DNA from: Syngnathus acus
Lineage: Eukaryota > Chordata > Actinopteri > Syngnathiformes > Syngnathidae
NCBI RefSeq assembly: GCF_901709675.1
Contig: NC_051088.1
Span: 22,457,193-22,521,192 of the forward strand
Length of the DNA stretch: 64,000 nt
Reading direction: 5' to 3'
The notes below the pieces were generated by a model that saw only the letters and a list, made by a program, of their open reading frames with translations, was not told where the DNA came from and made no database searches. How positions within the stretch are numbered: the first letter of the stretch is position 1; every line of letters starts with the position of its first letter. This document shows positions 19,127 through 31,165 of this stretch, piece after piece. Both the position numbers and the translations under genes were made by a program.

Positions 19127-19583
19127 TCCCTCCTGGCAAAACAATACACTGGCATCACTCGGACTTGCTCACACTGTGCCATGCATGCGGCCTGCCCCTT
19201 CTCCCCACTCACTCCATCTTTTATGATGTCTACAAGGGCTCAGCTTTCAGTAGCGGTGTGTGTGTATGTGTGTGTGGAGAGAGCTTTAATTCCCATTGTG
19301 TCGGCGCAGTCCTGGTGTGTGTGAGTGCGACTGTGTTTTAGCAAAGGAGGGAGATGAAGAAAAAGACAGGAACAAGGACCCATCTGTCAGCACCAAGCAA
19401 GGAGCCCTCCCATTTCACTGCGAGGCCCTGGGGACATGACTGAGAGACAACTCACTTGTGGCAGTGATTTCTTTTTTGTTGTTGTAAGGAAGGGGGTTAG
19501 CCTCATTATTAGCAACAGCAGAACTCAAATAGCTGGTACAAGACTCCCCTCGTAATGACTCCAAAAATACAGATGGCCCAAAC

Positions 19584-20870
19584 CAGTGGTGCCTTGAGAT
19601 ACGAGTGATCCGACTTACCAACTTGCTTTTCCGATTTGACATGAGAGCAAAAATTTGAGACAGGAGCGCAGTGAACTCAACTAATTTTTCACCAAGCGAC
19701 ACTTATGCAGTGATTCGACGATTCTTCAAAAAATGATGCTTCAAGGTAATTAATGACAATAAAAGTTGAATTTGGCTGTCAGAGTAAGACAAATACCAGT
19801 TGTGTCTTTAAATCAACCACATACTAGCTTTGTATTCATGAAAAGCCATCTTAGCTTCATGCTAACAAACAATGGAAATCTCTATAGACATGCTAACAAA
19901 TAGCACACGAATGGTGGAGCAACACATGTGGGCTGACAATCTAACAATATATCCTTCATCGTCTTCATCTTCACGTAAATCCATTCGTCTTATACCGCCC
20001 CAGGTGGCAAAAACAGGCTCACCAGAAGAACCAGCACCAATATAATGAATAAATCATCATCCACAAACTCATTATTTTATTCTCTATAAAAGAGTAATAT
20101 TTTCCTCATCAAAAGGCATATTACCAAAATAATTTCTGGGTGAAGGCTGGAACAGATGATTGGCATTTCCATTCACTTCAAGTTGATTTGCGATAGGACT
20201 GATATACACTCCAGCACGCTCTTCAATTCTCCCGCAAATGACAAAACTAAAATGAAAAGTTATGACGTGGTTTTAGCTCCGACGCATGACCTCTTCCAGA
20301 AGATTGGTTTTGTGTGTTAGCGCAAATGGGAGCAGGATGCCATTCCCTTTCCGTTGGACTGACGTTCGGAGCGGTGGGGATTGCGGGAGATGACGAGGTT
20401 TTAATTCCCTGTGCAGGCTGCAGGTGCGATGGAGGCCATGCTCACTCGTGGGACGTATACGGGGAGGGGGGCAGGGGTGCATGTACCTGGGGAGTGGGAC
20501 TCTCTCTATATGTACACGCAACGTCCTTTTCTGTCTAGTTGTCTATAGACAATTTTATTCTTTACCCTCTGCACAAAACAACTAATATAATTTTCCCTAA
20601 GACTTGAAAAGAGTTCAGATGTCTTAACTTCCTGTCTATCCATCTATCTGTCTTGTAGTGGCCCCAGATGGCCAAAGTGGGAACAACAAAAGGAGCAGCA
20701 CAACGGCCAGTCAATTGATGCAACATAAGAAAAACTGATTTTTTTTTTCTTTTTAAGATACATAATCATATTGTGCAATGTTATTTTCCTCCTAGAAAAA
20801 ATACACAACAACAATTTGCGTTATGAGCAAGATGACAGAATGAATTGAACTCGTATCTCAAAGCAGCGCC
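19584..20870. mobile_element. Possible decayed DNA element with matching inverted ends
   Basis: The left end CAGTGGTGCCTTGAGATACG (19584) is matched by the reverse-complement end AACTCGTATCTCAAAGCAGC (about 20848-20867), with one mismatch over 17 bp. The same terminal motif appears alone at about 45352 and 54137-54165. The CAGTGG start and spread in this window suggest a DNA-transposon family. That the two ends belong to one insertion is inferred; no target duplication is visible. Confidence 0.35.
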
Positions 20871-22086
20871 TCCGACCACATGCACGAGCGCGTGCACGCG
20901 CGTTGGCGCGCACGCCCAAAAGGCGCACTGGCCAAAGGAGTGAGGGCCGTTATGGATGTCTAAAATGCTGTTTCAGCACGAGACCGCATCCGCGGACAGG
21001 CGAGTGACGCGTGAGCATCCAAGCAACAGATGCCCCCACCCCCAAGACCCACCCCCAGCACGCCTCCGAAATGCAGCCATCTGTCAGGCTCTGTTCAATA
21101 AATCGTTGGGCTGAGCCGAGCGCGAACCGCCGCTCTTGCATTCACGCGCGACGTTGCGACGAGTCACGTGATCCTCTTTAAGCCGGTCCAAGCAAAAGTG
21201 CGTGCATGCAAACTTCTCGTATGTATGCGTGCTGCTTGGCAAAGTTGAGGAACCCCCCCCGGTCTCGTGCACAAAGGGATCAATGTGGGGCACGTGCGAG
21301 GCGCGAGACCCCAAGAGGACAATGTGGTCCCCCACTGGGCCGAGGCTCGCCACGCACGGGGCCGCCGGCCCTTTATTATGCCACCACAAAATGTGAAAAC
21401 GCTTCAATATGGAGAGTGTAAAAACAAGACGGCCTTGTCACGGCAGAGTTTTGCAGCTAGCAAATTCAAAATGTGCATCCCTTTTGCGACTTTTTTTTGC
21501 GGCCTAATGTTAGAAAAACCTTAAACTCTAAATTGTTGACATTTATGGCAACAAAATATAGCGCAACAAATGTGTGTGTGCAATGCAGCAAATTAAGACA
21601 AATTTCACAACAGAAAAACTTAAAACGTAATGAAATTGCTCAACTTAGAATGTTATGAAAGTTTGTTGCCTTGAAATTTCGAGTTCACCCAACATATTTC
21701 TTACATTGTCAGGGTCCATATAAAAGGCCAACGGGTGCATTTAATTTGACAAAAATGCCGTTTCTCCTATTGATAAAATATTTCCTCGCCAGTGAGTAAC
21801 ACACACACGTACACAAACCCGCACAAAAATCCAAAATTATGATTTGGGCAAAAAAGGGGACAGCTTGTGACCGAGCCCAAACAACTTTTTAATTTCATCT
21901 AAGAAACTTAGTTTTTATCTATTTAATCAAAGGCGGTCCACAGTTTCCCATCCCGGACACATCCAAGCTCCCAATATTCGGTTTCCAAATTCTGGGCTGT
22001 TGATTGTCGCGCCAATAAGGAACGGAAGATGACGCGCGCTCAGTAACGTGCAAGAAAACAATCAAACGACGGAGCGCATGCATGAC

Positions 22087-22118
22087 GCACACACACGCAC
22101 GCGCGCACACACACACAC
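22087..22118. repeat. (CA)n / GCAC dinucleotide repeat
   Basis: A short CA-rich tract upstream of neurod4. Confidence 0.9.
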
Positions 22119-22607
22119 CTGCTCTCCGCGCAGCAAGCTGTCAGAAACACTTAAATCCGCGCGCATGGAGGAGCGTCTCCTCGCCCGGCCACAAGCAGCC
22201 GTACAATGTGCGCCTAATGAAGTGGAAAATTCCTAATCCAACCGACTAATGATGAGATAGACAATCGATTAAAATGCTTAACGCACGTCGGCATTCAAAC
22301 GATTTTATCCTGTCGCCGATCTCGCAAATGAAGGCAATACATCTTGAAATTCCGATTTGTATTTTAAAACCACTTGCAAACGTGCATGTGAAGAATAGAA
22401 AATTACGGCGATGACGTTTATCATCTTAACGTAAATTGAGGGTTTTAATCATTCGTTTGCAAATCAATAGAAACTTTTGAACAACAAAGTGATGTTTCAT
22501 GAATGGCCGGTTCCCCGGCTATGCAAATTGATGGTCCTGTTCGGTGACTCGCTTGACTCCGTCTCCGAGCACAATTGACCCCCCCCCCCCCCTGCTTGTC
22601 TCGCGCT

Positions 22608-22614
22608 TATAAAA
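22608..22614 (+). promoter_or_regulatory. neurod4 TATA box
   Basis: TATAAAA follows a C-run and precedes GC-rich sequence. A start about 30 bp downstream (near 22640) would give a roughly 290-nt non-coding first exon ending at the gtgcgt donor at 22928. neurod-family genes typically have a non-coding first exon. Confidence 0.6.
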
Positions 22615-22639
22615 CAGTGATTAGGCATGCAGCGGGGCG

Positions 22640-22927
22640 TGCGCTCTCTCTCTCTCTGCTCACAAATGTTGTAAAACTTCTGGCCACGAGACTGCCACGC
22701 GCGTTTCAATGGGTCGAGGGTGTGGCGTGGGAGGGAGGGGCTTACGGAGCTTAGGGCAACAAATCTCAGCGCGCTCGAGTCATTTTGGGACGAAGCCTCC
22801 ATGCATATATGCGCCCCAGCGGCCAACTGAGTTTGGGGACAGTGGCACACGTACGAGACAAACGCGCAGACGTTGGACTTTCTTTTTCACTTCTTCATAT
22901 TCTTTCTTTGACCGTCTGCCCAAACAG
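22640..22927 (+). other. neurod4: neurod4 5' UTR exon 1 (predicted)
   Basis: It runs from the inferred start below the TATA box to AAACAG|gtgcgt. The intron 22928-23559 ends with a pyrimidine-rich tract and gcgcag, joining six bases of leader to the ATG. Frames here are not coding. Confidence 0.55.
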
Positions 22928-23565
22928 GTGCGTTGCATTCGATCCAGCTTGACCTCCAGATGTAATATTTACGACAGGCAATATTTGTGCAAATACTTTC
23001 TTCACAAAATTCAAAATTAGGGCATCGATAAAATGCTAAATCTATAGTTTAGATTAAATACATAAAGTCTAGTAATTTGTCCCATTTTTACATACTGGTG
23101 CACACTTATCTGGGACATTTCACAAAAAATCTATAGTTATATTTTTATGTATTTTTTGCATGAATAAATAATAATAATAATAAATAATTATCACAGGTTA
23201 TTTCAACTGAAAAATAAAACAGAAAAATAAAACAATAGTTTTTCTTTTTTTGAGAGGGGTGTGCATGTGAACACATTTTTTGATTTTCATGTTGTCCCAT
23301 TTAATCTTTAGGCTTTATTTGCTGGCTAAATCCTGCCGTGTCCCAGATTGACAGCGTCCTTATGCCGTTCTCATTCCTCTCCTTTATTATTTTCTGTGAA
23401 TCTCACTATATTACAATGCAAGGACATGTCAAATGTAGGAAAGGGCTCATGCATGGCGATGCGTGAGCTGTTCACCTCGTGGTGCTGAAAGTGGATATCA
23501 AACATGCGATTTGAAGTGGTTCTTTGACTAATGGTACACACTGTCCCCTTTTTGCGCAGAGCAAA

Positions 23566-24648
23566 ATGATGAACAAGCCATTTGGAAAGAGCGGCGATAT
23601 GAGTGAGCTGGTGGGCTCCCTGGGCTGGCTGGAGGAAGACGGCAGCTCTCAGGATGGCGAGGAAAGCCCAGAGATGAGGGGCCACCATGTCCTGCTTGAA
23701 GGAAGCAGACACTCCTGCTCCGAGCTGGGCAGCGAGGACATGGAAGAAGAAGAGGAGGAGGAGGAAGAGGAGGAGGTGATGAGTGGGCCTAATGGAGAAA
23801 TGGCTCCTAAAAGGAGGGGCCCCAAGAAGAAGAAGATGACCAAGGCTCGTCAGGAGCGATTCCGGGCCCGCCGCATGAAGGCCAACGCCAGGGAACGCTC
23901 GCGCATGCACGGCCTGAATGACGCGCTGGACAATTTGCGGCGAGTGATGCCCTGCTACTCCAAAACGCAGAAGCTGTCCAAGATTGAGACGCTGCGGCTG
24001 GCCCACAACTACATCTGGGCGCTGTCGGAGGTACTGGATAACGGCCAGTCTCCGGAGAGCCACGGCTTTATGGAGATGCTGTGCAAAGGCCTGTCGCAGC
24101 CCACCAGCAACTTGGTGGCCGGCTGCCTGCAGCTGGGCCCAGCGCCCTTGCTCATCAACAAGCCCGAGGATAAGTGCGGAGGCCCCGGCTCAGTCGCCGC
24201 GGGGGGTCAGGCCGGCCGTGGCCTCAGCTACCCATCCCCGGGGCTCCCCAGCCCCCCTTACGGCTCCCTTGAGGCATCCCACCTCCTCCACATGAAGGGC
24301 TTCAAGGGGGGGCAGTCATTCGGCCACCCCTCCCCTCATGAGTGCGGCGGCGGCGGCGGCGGAGGCACCCCGCCGTACGACGGGCCCCTCACGCCCCCCC
24401 TCAGCATCAGCGGCAACTTTGCCCTGAAGCAGGAGCCGTCGCCCCGGGAGTCCGAGAGGAACTACACGGGCCACCACGCCCATTACCTGACGTCCCACCA
24501 TTACCCCGCCTCGGCGAGCGCTGGCCTAGCCGGGGGGCATCAGGGCCACCCGCTCTTCCAGGCCTCCCGCTACGAGCTGCCCCTGGATGTGGCCTTTGAC
24601 TCCTTCGCCTCTTCTCATCTGTTGGCTGCTCAGATGGGTACCATGTGA
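23566..24648 (+). CDS. neurod4: Neurogenic differentiation factor 4 (bHLH transcription factor)
   Basis: A single coding exon of 360 residues (human NEUROD4 is 331). It is a nuclear proneural bHLH factor that dimerises with E proteins on E-boxes and promotes neuronal fate in retina, cranial ganglia and hindbrain (family knowledge). Visible parts are an N-terminus [16 protein letters not shown], an 11-Glu acidic run (60-70), a basic stretch [10 protein letters not shown] (82-91), the bHLH (about 104-157) with [20 protein letters not shown] and [16 protein letters not shown], and the NeuroD C-terminal box [18 protein letters not shown]. Further on are [10 protein letters not shown] and [21 protein letters not shown] Gly-rich run and His-rich tail lengthen it relative to mammals. 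The start is the first of two adjacent ATGs six bases after a splice acceptor (gcgcag at 23559). An upstream in-frame ATG at 23524 lies inside the predicted intron. Confidence 0.95.
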   Translation: MMNKPFGKSGDMSELVGSLGWLEEDGSSQDGEESPEMRGHHVLLEGSRHSCSELGSEDMEEEEEEEEEEEVMSGPNGEMAPKRRGPKKKKMTKARQERFRARRMKANARERSRMHGLNDALDNLRRVMPCYSKTQKLSKIETLRLAHNYIWALSEVLDNGQSPESHGFMEMLCKGLSQPTSNLVAGCLQLGPAPLLINKPEDKCGGPGSVAAGGQAGRGLSYPSPGLPSPPYGSLEASHLLHMKGFKGGQSFGHPSPHECGGGGGGGTPPYDGPLTPPLSISGNFALKQEPSPRESERNYTGHHAHYLTSHHYPASASAGLAGGHQGHPLFQASRYELPLDVAFDSFASSHLLAAQMGTM

Positions 24649-24843
24649 AAAGACCCTCACAGGCTTTGAAATGGTCAACGGGCTACCTTTGCTACACTGC
24701 TTCCTCATTGGGCCAGGGGTGGGGGGGGGTTCAGCGTGGGGTGGTCAGCGTCTTGCTCAAGGACACTTGGACATGCTTACAACGGCTGAGGATCCAACCT
24801 CCAACCTCTGGCTTGGGGGACGACAATATTAGGCACCAAACTT

Positions 24844-24933
24844 GAAGTCGATGCACACTTGCTTTCATGGACCACATACGATGATGCGAAGGGCCAGTTC
24901 TGGACCCCGAGCCTCAAAGTTGGACACCGGTGC
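24844..24933. mobile_element. hAT miniature-element fragment in the neurod4 3' UTR
   Basis: It aligns with the right third of the elements at 5150 and 5652 (GTCGATGCAC, GATGATGCGAAGGGCC, TCTGGACCCCGAGCCTC, TTGGACACC). The left part is missing and the sequence is diverged, so this is an old insertion. Confidence 0.6.
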
Positions 24934-25337
24934 TAGAGAACCAGCAGTACATTGCATCACCTGAGCGCGGCCACCTTTCAAAGAGCGACTGGTCAGCTCC
25001 CATCCATCCACCTGATGCTCAACATCTTTTTGAACAAAGGACGCAAAACTTTCCATCCACCTGAAATTGCCCGCAGCCATTGAGCGTCTCAGCAACGGAG
25101 CGATGAATTTATTTATAAATTTGTATTTAATATTTATTTTGATCCTGTCTGTCTTTTTACAAAAAACCCTGTCTTCTCTATTTTTCCGTTTTGTTTTCTT
25201 TTGTCTTCTCGGTTTGTCCTTGGCAGCTATACTGTATTTAAGTTATTTATTGGAGCTCTTTCAGGTACTTGTTGATTGGGTGTCACAATCTTTGGGTGTC
25301 GACATTGTAAATATTTTTGCTGTTTCGCACTTAATTG

Positions 25338-25343
25338 AATAAA
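25338..25343 (+). terminator. neurod4 poly(A) signal AATAAA
   Basis: A canonical hexamer about 690 nt after the stop codon, followed by a GT-rich stretch (GGATGCTC then TTTTGTTTGGG) suited to cleavage. Confidence 0.6.
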
Positions 25344-27699
25344 TATTCTTATACAGTATTGGATGCTCTTTCCGTCGTAAGATTTTGTTTGGGCTCGTGC
25401 AATTTTACTCCATGCCGTATTCTAGAAAATTATTAGAAATTATTCAAATGATTAGAAATGACTGATTAAAGATAAATAAAAAAATAAAATAAATAAAAAT
25501 AAATAAATAAATTTTTTCAAAATCCACAGGGACCACACATTACAAAATTATAGTTTGGTTCTCATTTTGATATAAAACTAACAACGCTTGAGGATAGTCT
25601 ACCATTTTGCTTCACTTCATTTATTTCAAGGTGACTAAAGTGCAAGTACAGGCTTTCTTTTTTCTTTTTTTTTTTTGTTCAGTGAAGTCCCACCAGAACT
25701 CATTTGCAAGATGTGTGAGCGTGCACGATGTGTGGCTTCACGCAGTCAGGCGGGTGTGTGGGACCCCGTTGTGGGCCATGGGAAACAACACTTGAGGAAC
25801 AGGTGAATGTGGCACGGCCTTTTTCTCCAGCTCTCCCACATGTCCCCGTTTCCCATCATGCCAAAACACTGCAGGGCAAAAAGTCATGTTTCATCCACCA
25901 TACAAAGTAAAAAAAAAAAAAAAAAAAGCAGATTTTTAGTGGCAGCAGATACAATGATGTGCATTTCCCCAAGTGGCCACGTATCATCTGGCACATTTAT
26001 ATCACTCCCTTAACGTCAAAAAGCCGAGTTTACACTTTAATGAGCCCGTCGAGTGACTTGATGGCACTCGAGGTGAACAAAGACGAGGGTGGCAGAGCGC
26101 GACGTGCGTGTGTACGAACGACCCCGGCTGAAGCAGAAGAGGTGCCTCGTTGTCCAAAAGAATGTGCCCCCTCTTCAGATGGCTCTCCAAAGGTTTGTCT
26201 TTTCCAGTTGGTGCTGAAAGGCCGCAGGAGGAAAAGGGAATGATTGTTTTACAGGGCGCCACTGGTCTATTGTGAGCGCAGCCTGTTCTTTCTCTTGACC
26301 TGCGACCTCTATTGTTGCGGGGTTCTCTCGTTCGGGGAGGGCAGACAGCTGGGGGAACCGCGGGGGGGGGGGGGGGCTGACGGACAGCTGGGCCAATTTG
26401 GGAAGAGCAGAGTGAGAGCATGCGAGCCAGCGAGCGGGCGGCACGGCCCACAGAAAAGGGGAGCAGTGTGCCGAGGGGTAGAAGGGGAGGCCGAGGGCAC
26501 CAGAGGTGACCGGGGGGGTCCTTGCGCTTCATTCACAACTTTGTCCCGACTGCTCTTTGGCATATAGTGACACATAGCTGTACACACAGACAGACGTTTG
26601 GCCTGTGAGAAAGTACTGCTGGAGTCAGTTGGCGCGCATGCAGCCTCTTTGTGCTCTTTTGCTGGTAGGGTGGGGGGGCGTGATCATAGATACCCCCCCA
26701 AATCTGAATATGGTGGATGCAAATATATAATATATATATATATATGAAGAAATAATAAATTCACTTTGCAGAATGCCCCAAATCTGAATATGCGAATAAA
26801 TAATAATAATATATATCAATAAATAATAAATTAACTTTGCAGAACGCAGACAAGAGCGACTTCACACCTGGAAAAAATGGAAAAGTTGTGAAAAGAGAAC
26901 ATTGTGGACTCAGTAATAAGGTCAACCAAGTACAATGATTCAAGGGGACATTTGTCACAATTTGAAAAGTGTCTTGATAAAGTGTCGGAATAAAACTTGA
27001 CACAAAGGATGAAGAATTACAGGACACACCAATGTCTTTTATCACCACAGTGACCAAAGTGAAGCCTCGGGGATTATGACTAGGTAAGCGGCTTGTTTTT
27101 GAGAAGCTTCGAGTCTGAAGACAAATGTGTTAGCACCTCATCACGCAAGCCCAGAAATTTGCCAAATAGCCGTATCCATCCAAGCTCACGTCGACAACAT
27201 TTAGCAACTTGGGAGTATGTGACACTATGTGGTATTGTTTGGGAACACTGCAGCTCTGCTTACCTTTTGGACTTGGCAGGATCGATGTTATCTTGGCACC
27301 AGTTGATTTGCGGGTCTGGCTGCAAAGTCATGGAACAAGAAGATATAAGATTGACTTCATTTTATACATGTTGGCTGAGCCAAGTATTTGGAAACAAACA
27401 GTTAAGGAGGATATTTCCCTTCATTTGTTCATAATGCGTATTGTAAATTGTTTGGGAACTGGAGTTCACCTTACATATATACTTAATGACCTTATTTTTT
27501 CTCCATCTTGCGGTCTACAAATACTGTAAACATTTAAGAATAAATAAATAAATAAATAAATAAAACAAGGCATATTCGCAAAAATGAAAACAAAAACAGA
27601 AATGAAACAAAAGTCTTAAAGTAACAAGTAAAAAATCTCAAACCACGATAATCTCGCCTCACAGAATATTCGGCGAAGGCGGTCTGATTGTAAAAGCAA

Positions 27700-27990
27700 C
27701 AATGTAAACGTCAACTATTCGTGACATTGGCCATGCAGGAAGCTTGCTAGCTAGCCATCTTCTGCGCTTAGATTAGCGTTTGTGTGCGCCGGCCGCTCAT
27801 CCTTAATCCAGCAGGCCAACAACAGTGGCAGGTCAGGCCACCAAAATGAAAAGGCCCTGATCCATAGGAGCGAGATTGAGGGATAAAGCATTGTGATTAA
27901 GATTGTATTAATGGGGCCATGGGAGCTTGGAAGGCTTTAATCAGTGTCTGTGCGCCAGTAATCCCTTGGCCTCAGCCCCTCCCCTCCCCC
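27700..27990. promoter_or_regulatory. Candidate conserved non-coding element
   Basis: Unique, repeat-free block with homeodomain-like GATTAGCG, CTTAATCC, TGATTAAGATTG and TTTAATC words, about 2.4 kb past the neurod4 poly(A) site. Enhancer function is inferred. Confidence 0.25.
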
Positions 27991-29504
27991 CTGGTGGGGC
28001 ACACACAGGGATGTGATGGCCCACACTTGGAGGTAGACAAACCTCAAACAGAGGAGCCTCAGGAGCAGGTGGTGGAGGACACACAGAACCAGGAGATGAT
28101 GGTGATGTTAGAATCATCAAGAGGAAAGGAGAGGAGATTTTTCACAATTCCCTGCTCGCCTCGGGGCTAAACCTGAGTAGCTCGCACGCAGACCCGTGAC
28201 CTCACGCCAGAGGTGACGTGCCGTGCACGAGGACACGCCTTCTCCACCCGAGCGGGCCTCGCTCCCAGTATTAGCGTGTGGAAGTTAAAGAGCTTCTAAT
28301 GGGATCTGGATGCTGTGGTGTTTACCCTGACGCCGCCCGCCCCGCCCCCTCCTTGCACGCCCACTGCATTGTGGAACTTGCCGGGCTTTGGCGCTTGACA
28401 ATAGGGCGAGTGTGGGGACAGATGGAGGTCCCTTTTGGAAGAGGCCACAAAAACAGCCAAGGTAGGAGGGCCCGGGTGTCTGAGAGGCGGGACGTGGGAT
28501 AACTTGGAAAAAAGGAGAGAGGGGGCAGGAGATGAAGGAGCTGCTGAATATTGTGATGCTGCACGGACTTGCCTTGAGCTTTGAAAAGTGACATCAATTC
28601 AAATTGAAAGATAAGAACAGTAGCCTAGCTTGCCACTGTGCAGTGAATATTTTCTATGCTTTAACCTGCATAGCAACAGGATCCAAAATGTGGGAGGAGC
28701 TTGCCCAATAAAGATACTGTCAATATTTTTATATATACTATAACATAACATAATATATAATGAAATATAATAGTATATTTAGTATATTATTTATATAATA
28801 TTTATAATATTTATAAATAATTTTGCTCAGTGATGGTCAAAGTGAGGTAGGTGTACAACTTGTCATACTTGACTTGTTCCACTGATACCCGAGTAAGTTA
28901 GCAGAAAAAAAAAGTCAGATACTTTTTTTTGAGTTTTAACTTTGCAAACATTTGACTTAATCAATTCAAAACAAGTGAGGCAATTTGTGGAGGTGATTAA
29001 CTCAAACGTTCAGAAGTTAAAAAAACCCCATAGTGAGGCAATTGACTGTCTGTGAAGCCTTTCAAATTGTCCTCCTAACTTGCTTCCAAAAGACATTGCA
29101 ATTATTTCTAAAGTATTCCTCTGGCGATGCTTTTCTTTGGATTGTAAAGTGTCTTCCGCCTACTGCTCAGATTCACAAAACAGACAATCGGAGGGCCGAG
29201 AATGTCAAATTGTAAGCTAATGGAGCTCGGGCTCACATGGGCTAATAAGCGGCTAATTGTCTGGCAAGGGTTAAAGCAGGTCAGGCGGGAGGTTAAATGG
29301 GGACGCCCGCCCGCCCGCCCGCTCGCTCGCTCACGAAGGCTGCGGTGATAGATGCTGATGAGCCAAGCGAGAGAATACCAAGACGATGGGGGAGGGCGGA
29401 GAGAGGGAGGTAGCAGGTTCCGCAGCAACAGATGGGCCTGATGGAAGGCCCAGGTTGTAAACTTTGTGCTCGCAACATCTGTCCGTCTATCCATCTGCCG
29501 CGCT

Positions 29505-29710
29505 TATTTCGTTTGTTTAGCGAGCGCTGATTAATTAGAAAAAGGCAGGCCATCCCGTGCTCTGCCTTTGTGACTGCATTTCAATTACAAGAGGAACAAC
29601 TCAAAGCTCGCCCCTGATTTAATGTGTGCACACTGAGAATTATTAAATCACATTTATGGGCCGGTAATTAATTGTGCCGGATGCGCGAGGTGGGCGGTGC
29701 GATGTACAGT
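29505..29710. promoter_or_regulatory. Candidate conserved non-coding element with TAAT motifs
   Basis: Clustered homeodomain-type sites (GATTAATTAGAAA, GGTAATTAATTG, TATTAAATCAC) in otherwise unique sequence. Inferred from motif density only. Confidence 0.25.
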
Positions 29711-31010
29711 GAGTGCATAGGAAGTCGTCTTTCTATTTTGCTGAAAATAAATGGCTGCTTCATCATATTACAGAAAACTGAATTTTAAATTAAAATTTTA
29801 AATCTAAATTTTAAAGTGAGAACTGATTTTTTTTCCCCATGAGTAACAGATTTGAAAAAAAAATGCAAAAAACAAAGAGCGGCAGATATGACGCAGGGGT
29901 GTGGGGATCAGATTATCCAAAGGAATTAACAGGTTTGCAGCTTTCCCATGCCCAGATCAACATCTGCGCTGAATAAATAGATGGTCTCAGGGTGATTAGT
30001 GTCACCTTCACGATCACTAACGTCAACACGGATTGAAGTGGGAGCGGCTTACAGACGGCAGCAGTGCTCCTTTGACTCGAGTTTGCAACCAAAATGCAAC
30101 CAGTCGCGTCAAAATTGTCTTTCCAATCAGATCGTGCCGTATTCCGAGGAATAATGCGTTTGAAAAAGCCACACGTTTTTATCCCTCATAGGGGGCGGCC
30201 ATTTTGCCACTTGGCGCAATGCTTAAACACCTAAATGAGTTTTTATTTCTATTTCAATTTTGTGTAAAGCACTCAGAATGATCTTATAGATGAAGTGTCG
30301 TATAGAAAAAAGTTTCCTTGCCTGTGATGTCATTTTCAGTCAACAGCAAGATGCAAAATGGCCGCCACCTGGGACGGGAAAAACAAACAATGTTAGTGTT
30401 ATATTGTGAATGTCGTGCGTGGGCTTGATACAAATTAATGTTTTCCACTTGACTTCTATTTTAAGTCATTCATTAAATGGTCAGTTCTGGCTTCCAAAAA
30501 AAAAAAGTTGCTTTTGAATTTGCAAGCGGATGAGTGAGAATTAAGCATCCGAGTGGCCAGTGTTACATTAAATGTTAATCCAGGAGAGTGAAGGTCATGA
30601 CCTCTCATCCCGTCGTGCTGAGCTATAAAGAATCCCGCTAGCTTGATTCAAAAACGACAAATTTGAGAAAAGCTAAGGAGATGCCATATTGAATCTCAGC
30701 CTACGTGTCAGCAGCGCTCCTCCCAGCGTTGCGACGGGCCCTCTCCGAGTGGAACAGATGTTCTGGAGGCAACAGTTGGTATTGAAAGGGAGGGGCTTGG
30801 AGCCATCTGTCCGGGGTCAACTTCTGAAAAGGGATGCTGGAGATGGCTACACGCTCACCGAAATGCTAAGTGTGAGCTTGAAAAGAGGGAATATGGACGA
30901 CATGGTAATCTAACTTTCTTTTAGGACGCCTTTTGTCAAATTAGTGAGCTCCAATAGACACGCGAAAAACCTGAAGCTCAAAAGCATTGCTTTGAGGTTA
31001 ACATAAAAAA

Positions 31011-31016
31011 TTTATT
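31011..31016 (-). terminator. birc5 poly(A) signal (AATAAA on the minus strand)
   Basis: Plus-strand TTTATT lies about 60 nt beyond the survivin stop codon, implying a short 3' UTR. Confidence 0.55.
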
Positions 31017-31075
31017 TACATTTCAAACATCATTCACCACACGCAATTAGATCATAAAAGTCAACGTGAGCGTTG

Positions 31076-31165
31076 TCAAAGAGAAGTCAGTTGCGAGCGA
31101 AAGCCTTTAAGGGCCTCGTCCACCGCATCCCGCATGCCCGCCATCTTCTTGTGGCAAACTTTTCT
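31076..31165 (-). CDS. birc5: birc5 exon 4 (terminal)
   Basis: Encodes [15 protein letters not shown] through FRSQLTSL then TGA; acceptor tcgtag. This is the coiled helix that in survivin bundles with INCENP and borealin. It is the least conserved part, but length and position fit. Confidence 0.75.
   Translation of the reverse strand, partial: RKVCHKKMAGMRDAVDEALKGFRSQLTSL

Larger units (their letters stand above)
24649..25360 (+). other. neurod4: neurod4 3' UTR
   Basis: It runs to just past the poly(A) signal at 25338. It includes a decayed hAT fragment (24844-24933) and an AU-rich stretch with repeated ATTTA pentamers (about 25106-25140), a feature of short-lived messages. Confidence 0.6.
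25361..31005. other. Intergenic between neurod4 and birc5 (tail to tail)
   Basis: Non-coding. It contains A-rich and AT microsatellite patches (26720-26830, 27541-27565, 28730-28815), a CCCG-rich tract near 29310, and two unique blocks (27700-27990 and 29505-29710) that may be regulatory. The long antisense frame at 26002-26532 is proline-rich without domain features. Confidence 0.55.

Noticed and set aside
23371-24063. 230-codon frame antisense to neurod4
   Set aside because: Shadow of the GC-rich coding exon on the other strand; no independent signals.
26002-26532. 176-codon minus-strand frame, Pro/Arg-rich
   Set aside because: GC-rich intergenic DNA with no domain, no splice context and no similarity I recognise.
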